23,282 nucleotides of DNA from a virus. The notes under the pieces were generated by a model, which was given only the letters and a program-made list of their open reading frames with translations, was not told where the DNA came from and did no database searches. The translations under genes and the position numbers were made by a program. Below, one piece after another: positions 20,542-23,282 of the stretch (within the stretch, counting starts at the first letter, position 1; the number at the start of each line of letters is the position of its first letter). Location: the IMG/VR virus record IMGVR_UViG_3300030117_007234, positions 2,123-25,404 of that record; one strand, written 5' to 3'.

Positions 20542-23282
20542 ATGGCCGGTAGTCCTGACGCAGACTGGTTCGAGGCAATGCGAGCCGCAACGATTGATGT
20601 TGTGGTTCATTGTTCTATTGCCCTAAGCGGCACAACTATGGATTTCCATAACTGGGCCTCGGGCGGTCTTGACGCTACGGTGACTGGCGACCCCTTGCTT
20701 AGTTCAATCACGTCCGTGACTCAGCAAGTGGATCCAATCAAACGAAACGTCCAAGCCTCCGAACTATCCCTGGAATTACTCGATGATGGCAAAATTCGGG
20801 GTTTGGTATCCAGTCAAAATTTTCTCAACACGGTGGTCACCGTCAAGCTTGGGGCTGTGCCTTTAGCGTTGTCCGAATTTGTTACAATCTTTAAAGGCTC
20901 AATCGCCAGGTTGCAGCCTGTTGAAGGCAAAATCACTATTAAGTTGCAAACCTTGGAATCCTTAATCAAGGATAAAAAGAACTTTAGAACGTACTACAAT
21001 AAACACCCGTTTGAAATTGTTAATCAGATGCTTCAGGATTCGGGCGTTGATTCCGGCGATATCAACTCCACGGCCTTTACCCCCTCCACCTACTCTGCCG
21101 ATATTTCGCACTACTGTTTTGCCAGCATGGTTACTGGTAGTGATTTCGAAAATGATATGTTTTGGGATTATGAGATGAACTCCAACACAGGGGCTGCGGG
21201 AGTTTCATATATCCACGACTGGACTTACCACGTTCTTAGATTCAGGCCGTTTGTTGATGAAGTAATGATGCTTACGCGGACCTCCATGTTCGTGAACACA
21301 GACGGTGATGTCACTTTGAAGCATTTTAATTCTTCTGAAGCCGTCGCCAAGCATTTCACAACAGACGAATATTCCGATTTTGAACAAGTCGAAGCAGACG
21401 TTCCAATTTACAACAAGATGAACTGCGCATTTAGGAACTCAGGTCCTCAACGATTTGTTCGCAAAGATAACACGTCGATCACTAATTACGACGAACGCCC
21501 TTACGAGACTCCTATTCTTTATCTTGCGCCTTACTCAAACTACTACGAAAACGGGGGCACGCCTCAAGCGGGCGACATTGTTCCGGGTTTTGCGGGCGTT
21601 AAGAATTTGTTAACCAGTCAAAGCACGGAAGCGCCTTCTGCCGATCGCCCCGTTTACTGGCTCCATCGTCAAGAAGTGATTAAGGCGACCGGGGCCTTTA
21701 CCGCCACCAATCAATACTACAACGAAATATATAATGCGGACGGCGACGGCACAGGGGTGTACGAATATTTCCCCCGTTACATCACTATGAGCAGCGTTGC
21801 CACTCGACCTTTTTTCGGCAACCAATCGGGCGAGGCTGAGTGGAACAACAAATGCTGGGATCTTACTGCGACATTCGATTTCTGTGATTACGTTTTAACA
21901 CGTTTCTCCAACACGGCGCCCGCTATACGAATTACCACCACGCTTGAATTCGCTTATCTCGAAATCGGTGATCTGGTTAGTCTGGACAACAATGTTTTTC
22001 TCAGCCCCGAACTAGCCCTGGACGGTCTGGATTCATCGGTTAAGTTTGAAATTGTAGGCCGGGAAATTACCCCGCTAGGTGACTCAATCAACATTGTTTT
22101 TGATTTAGTTTACGCTACAAAAACATCGCCCCCATCCACCTCGCTGGTTTCGCAGATGGCCGACAAGTTTGAAACCATGATGCCCGACAGTATTTTGGAC
22201 GCCGTTAGCAGCGGGTTGATGGGTGTAAACTCCGTAGGTGCCGGTTTGGATCTTGGCACTGGCTCAGGTCTTGATGGAACGATTGCGCCCGGTTCCGCCT
22301 CTACCGGCGGTCAATTTCCCATCGGGTTAGCCCAGCAAATGAATTTTCGGGTTATTGCCAACCGGGACAATTACGTTGGCATTAATGGGTTAACCGGCGA
22401 ACCCATTGTGACTGACGTCGCGACTTCGGATCCCGAACCACGCCTAGGACCGTCCGAAGTTCGACTGGGTTTGGCGGTGGCTGGTGCTTCGAGCATTACC
22501 TCAGTCAAAGATTTACGGCAAATTGGGTCCATCTCTGCCGATCAAGTCAACAAAGAGGCTTTGGCTCCTGGCGCTGTGCTGCTTTGGAATCCCGGTTTTG
22601 ATATCTGGCCTGACACCAGCAAGGCACCTCCGGCGTGGGTTGTAGACAGTGGGGTGGTCGGTACTGACTTGGAGAGATCTACAACTCAGATCCATAGCGG
22701 TCGGTACTCAACCAAAGTACTAAACACGTCCACCATCGCCAGCCTGACCTCATCCAAGATACCCGTGAACTCCAACAAGCCGTACCGTGCGGCTGCGTGG
22801 GTTTATTTGAGCGGTGGGTTTGATGTCGTTGTGGACGTGTTCTGGTTTAAGTCAGATCGTTCGGCGTGCAGTACGGCGTCCACAAACGTCTATAATGCCA
22901 CCCCTAGCACGGGGGCTTGGGTAAACATTAGTGGGGTTGCCAACCCTCCGAGCGATGCTGCGTTTGCTACCGTTCGGATTCGGCGAGACGCGGGCCCTGG
23001 CAACGTTGGTTATTTCGATGATGTTTCTTTGACCGAAGAGCCAGTCAGTTTCAAAGTCTACGGCGCTGCTGTAACGGCACCGGGCACAAAGTCGGCATTT
23101 CAAGTTAAGTTTAACAATGAAAGCCACGACTACGGTTCAAATTACGATAACAGCTCAAACTACAGGTTCGATGCCCCCGAAGCTGGTGTGTACGAGTTTT
23201 CGGCAGCCATTCAAGGCGTTTACGTGGGTTCTTTTACCTACATTACCGCAATGATTTACAAAAACGGCTCGGTGTTGGCTGA
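20542..23282 (+). CDS. Tail hub/tip protein with CBM-like and C1q-like modules (partial, 3' end outside window)
   Basis: Open from ATG 20542 to the window end: 913 codons without a stop, so the gene is truncated by the window. Residues 1-500 look like a baseplate-hub/tail-tip fold: TQQVDPIKRNVQASELSLELLDDG, KLQTLESLIKDKKNFRTYYNKHPFEIVNQML, then FAYLEIGDLVSLDN and VKFEIVGREITPLGDSINIVFDLVYA. A Gly/Ser-rich linker covers about 540-610. Residues 680-832 (LLWNPGFDIWPD..APPAW, then HSGRYSTKV, ending in GYFDDVSL) match the pattern of CBM4/9-type carbohydrate-binding modules. Residues 838-913 (RFDAPEAGVYEFSAAI, MIYKNGSVLA) resemble the C1q/TNF beta-sandwich. Together they suggest receptor binding at the tail tip. 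Confidence 0.8.
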   Translation, partial: MAGSPDADWFEAMRAATIDVVVHCSIALSGTTMDFHNWASGGLDATVTGDPLLSSITSVTQQVDPIKRNVQASELSLELLDDGKIRGLVSSQNFLNTVVTVKLGAVPLALSEFVTIFKGSIARLQPVEGKITIKLQTLESLIKDKKNFRTYYNKHPFEIVNQMLQDSGVDSGDINSTAFTPSTYSADISHYCFASMVTGSDFENDMFWDYEMNSNTGAAGVSYIHDWTYHVLRFRPFVDEVMMLTRTSMFVNTDGDVTLKHFNSSEAVAKHFTTDEYSDFEQVEADVPIYNKMNCAFRNSGPQRFVRKDNTSITNYDERPYETPILYLAPYSNYYENGGTPQAGDIVPGFAGVKNLLTSQSTEAPSADRPVYWLHRQEVIKATGAFTATNQYYNEIYNADGDGTGVYEYFPRYITMSSVATRPFFGNQSGEAEWNNKCWDLTATFDFCDYVLTRFSNTAPAIRITTTLEFAYLEIGDLVSLDNNVFLSPELALDGLDSSVKFEIVGREITPLGDSINIVFDLVYATKTSPPSTSLVSQMADKFETMMPDSILDAVSSGLMGVNSVGAGLDLGTGSGLDGTIAPGSASTGGQFPIGLAQQMNFRVIANRDNYVGINGLTGEPIVTDVATSDPEPRLGPSEVRLGLAVAGASSITSVKDLRQIGSISADQVNKEALAPGAVLLWNPGFDIWPDTSKAPPAWVVDSGVVGTDLERSTTQIHSGRYSTKVLNTSTIASLTSSKIPVNSNKPYRAAAWVYLSGGFDVVVDVFWFKSDRSACSTASTNVYNATPSTGAWVNISGVANPPSDAAFATVRIRRDAGPGNVGYFDDVSLTEEPVSFKVYGAAVTAPGTKSAFQVKFNNESHDYGSNYDNSSNYRFDAPEAGVYEFSAAIQGVYVGSFTYITAMIYKNGSVLA

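Noticed and set aside
1-23282. tRNA genes, CRISPR arrays, insertion sequences or rho-independent terminators
   Set aside because: None seen. Intergenic spaces are at most about 30 bases and no cloverleaf, spacer-repeat array, transposase or hairpin followed by a T-run was found by eye.

Overview
The window is a dense, one-directional stretch of a tailed-phage genome (or prophage). Every gene I can support is on the + strand, most neighbours overlap by 1-20 bases or lie within about 30 bases, and no intergenic gap is long enough for an obvious promoter or terminator. The morphogenesis genes predict a siphovirus: HK97-type head genes, a tail tube, a frameshifted pair of tail-assembly chaperones, a 668-residue tape measure and no sheath gene. 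Good Shine-Dalgarno sequences point to a bacterial host. The host itself cannot be named from the sequence, and no lysis, integrase or tRNA gene is present here.

Left part (1-4367), replication and DNA modification. The first gene encodes a small helix-turn-helix protein. Inside its own coding sequence it carries four copies of a near-palindromic iteron, then an inverted repeat, then a block of phased A-tracts. This is the layout of a lambda-O-type replication origin nested in an initiator gene. A ParB-like gene follows, then an unbroken cassette dpdA-queC-queD-queE-folE. FolE, QueD, QueE and QueC together make preQ0 from GTP, and a DpdA-type transglycosylase can exchange guanine in DNA for it. 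With no QueF and no glutamine-amidotransferase fusion on QueC, the simplest prediction is dPreQ0 in the phage DNA, a known anti-restriction strategy.

Middle part (4369-13459), packaging and head. In order: small and large terminase, a Mu F/SPP1 gp7-like minor head protein, portal, a 911-residue multidomain protein, acidic scaffold, decoration protein and major capsid protein. The 911-residue protein ends in an XkdF-like prohead protease. Upstream of that it carries a phage-specific N-terminal domain, two tandem GDAG-type repeats and a segment resembling a uracil-DNA-glycosylase-fold domain, which makes it look like a packaged polyvalent protein. The XkdF tail motif appears to continue in the scaffold gene across a TAATG junction, and the scaffold has a possible internal start.

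Right part (13462-23282), connector and tail. In order: a small basic AT-hook-like protein, head-tail connector, gpG/HK97 gp10-like protein, tail terminator, a small protein, tail tube, tail-assembly chaperones, tape measure, distal tail protein and a very large tail-tip protein. The chaperones carry a textbook -1 slippery heptamer with a downstream stem-loop. The tail-tip protein runs off the window and carries a carbohydrate-binding-like and a C1q-like module.

The most interesting items are the intragenic iteron origin, the preQ0 modification cassette, the protease fusion with a UDG-like segment, and the programmed frameshift.
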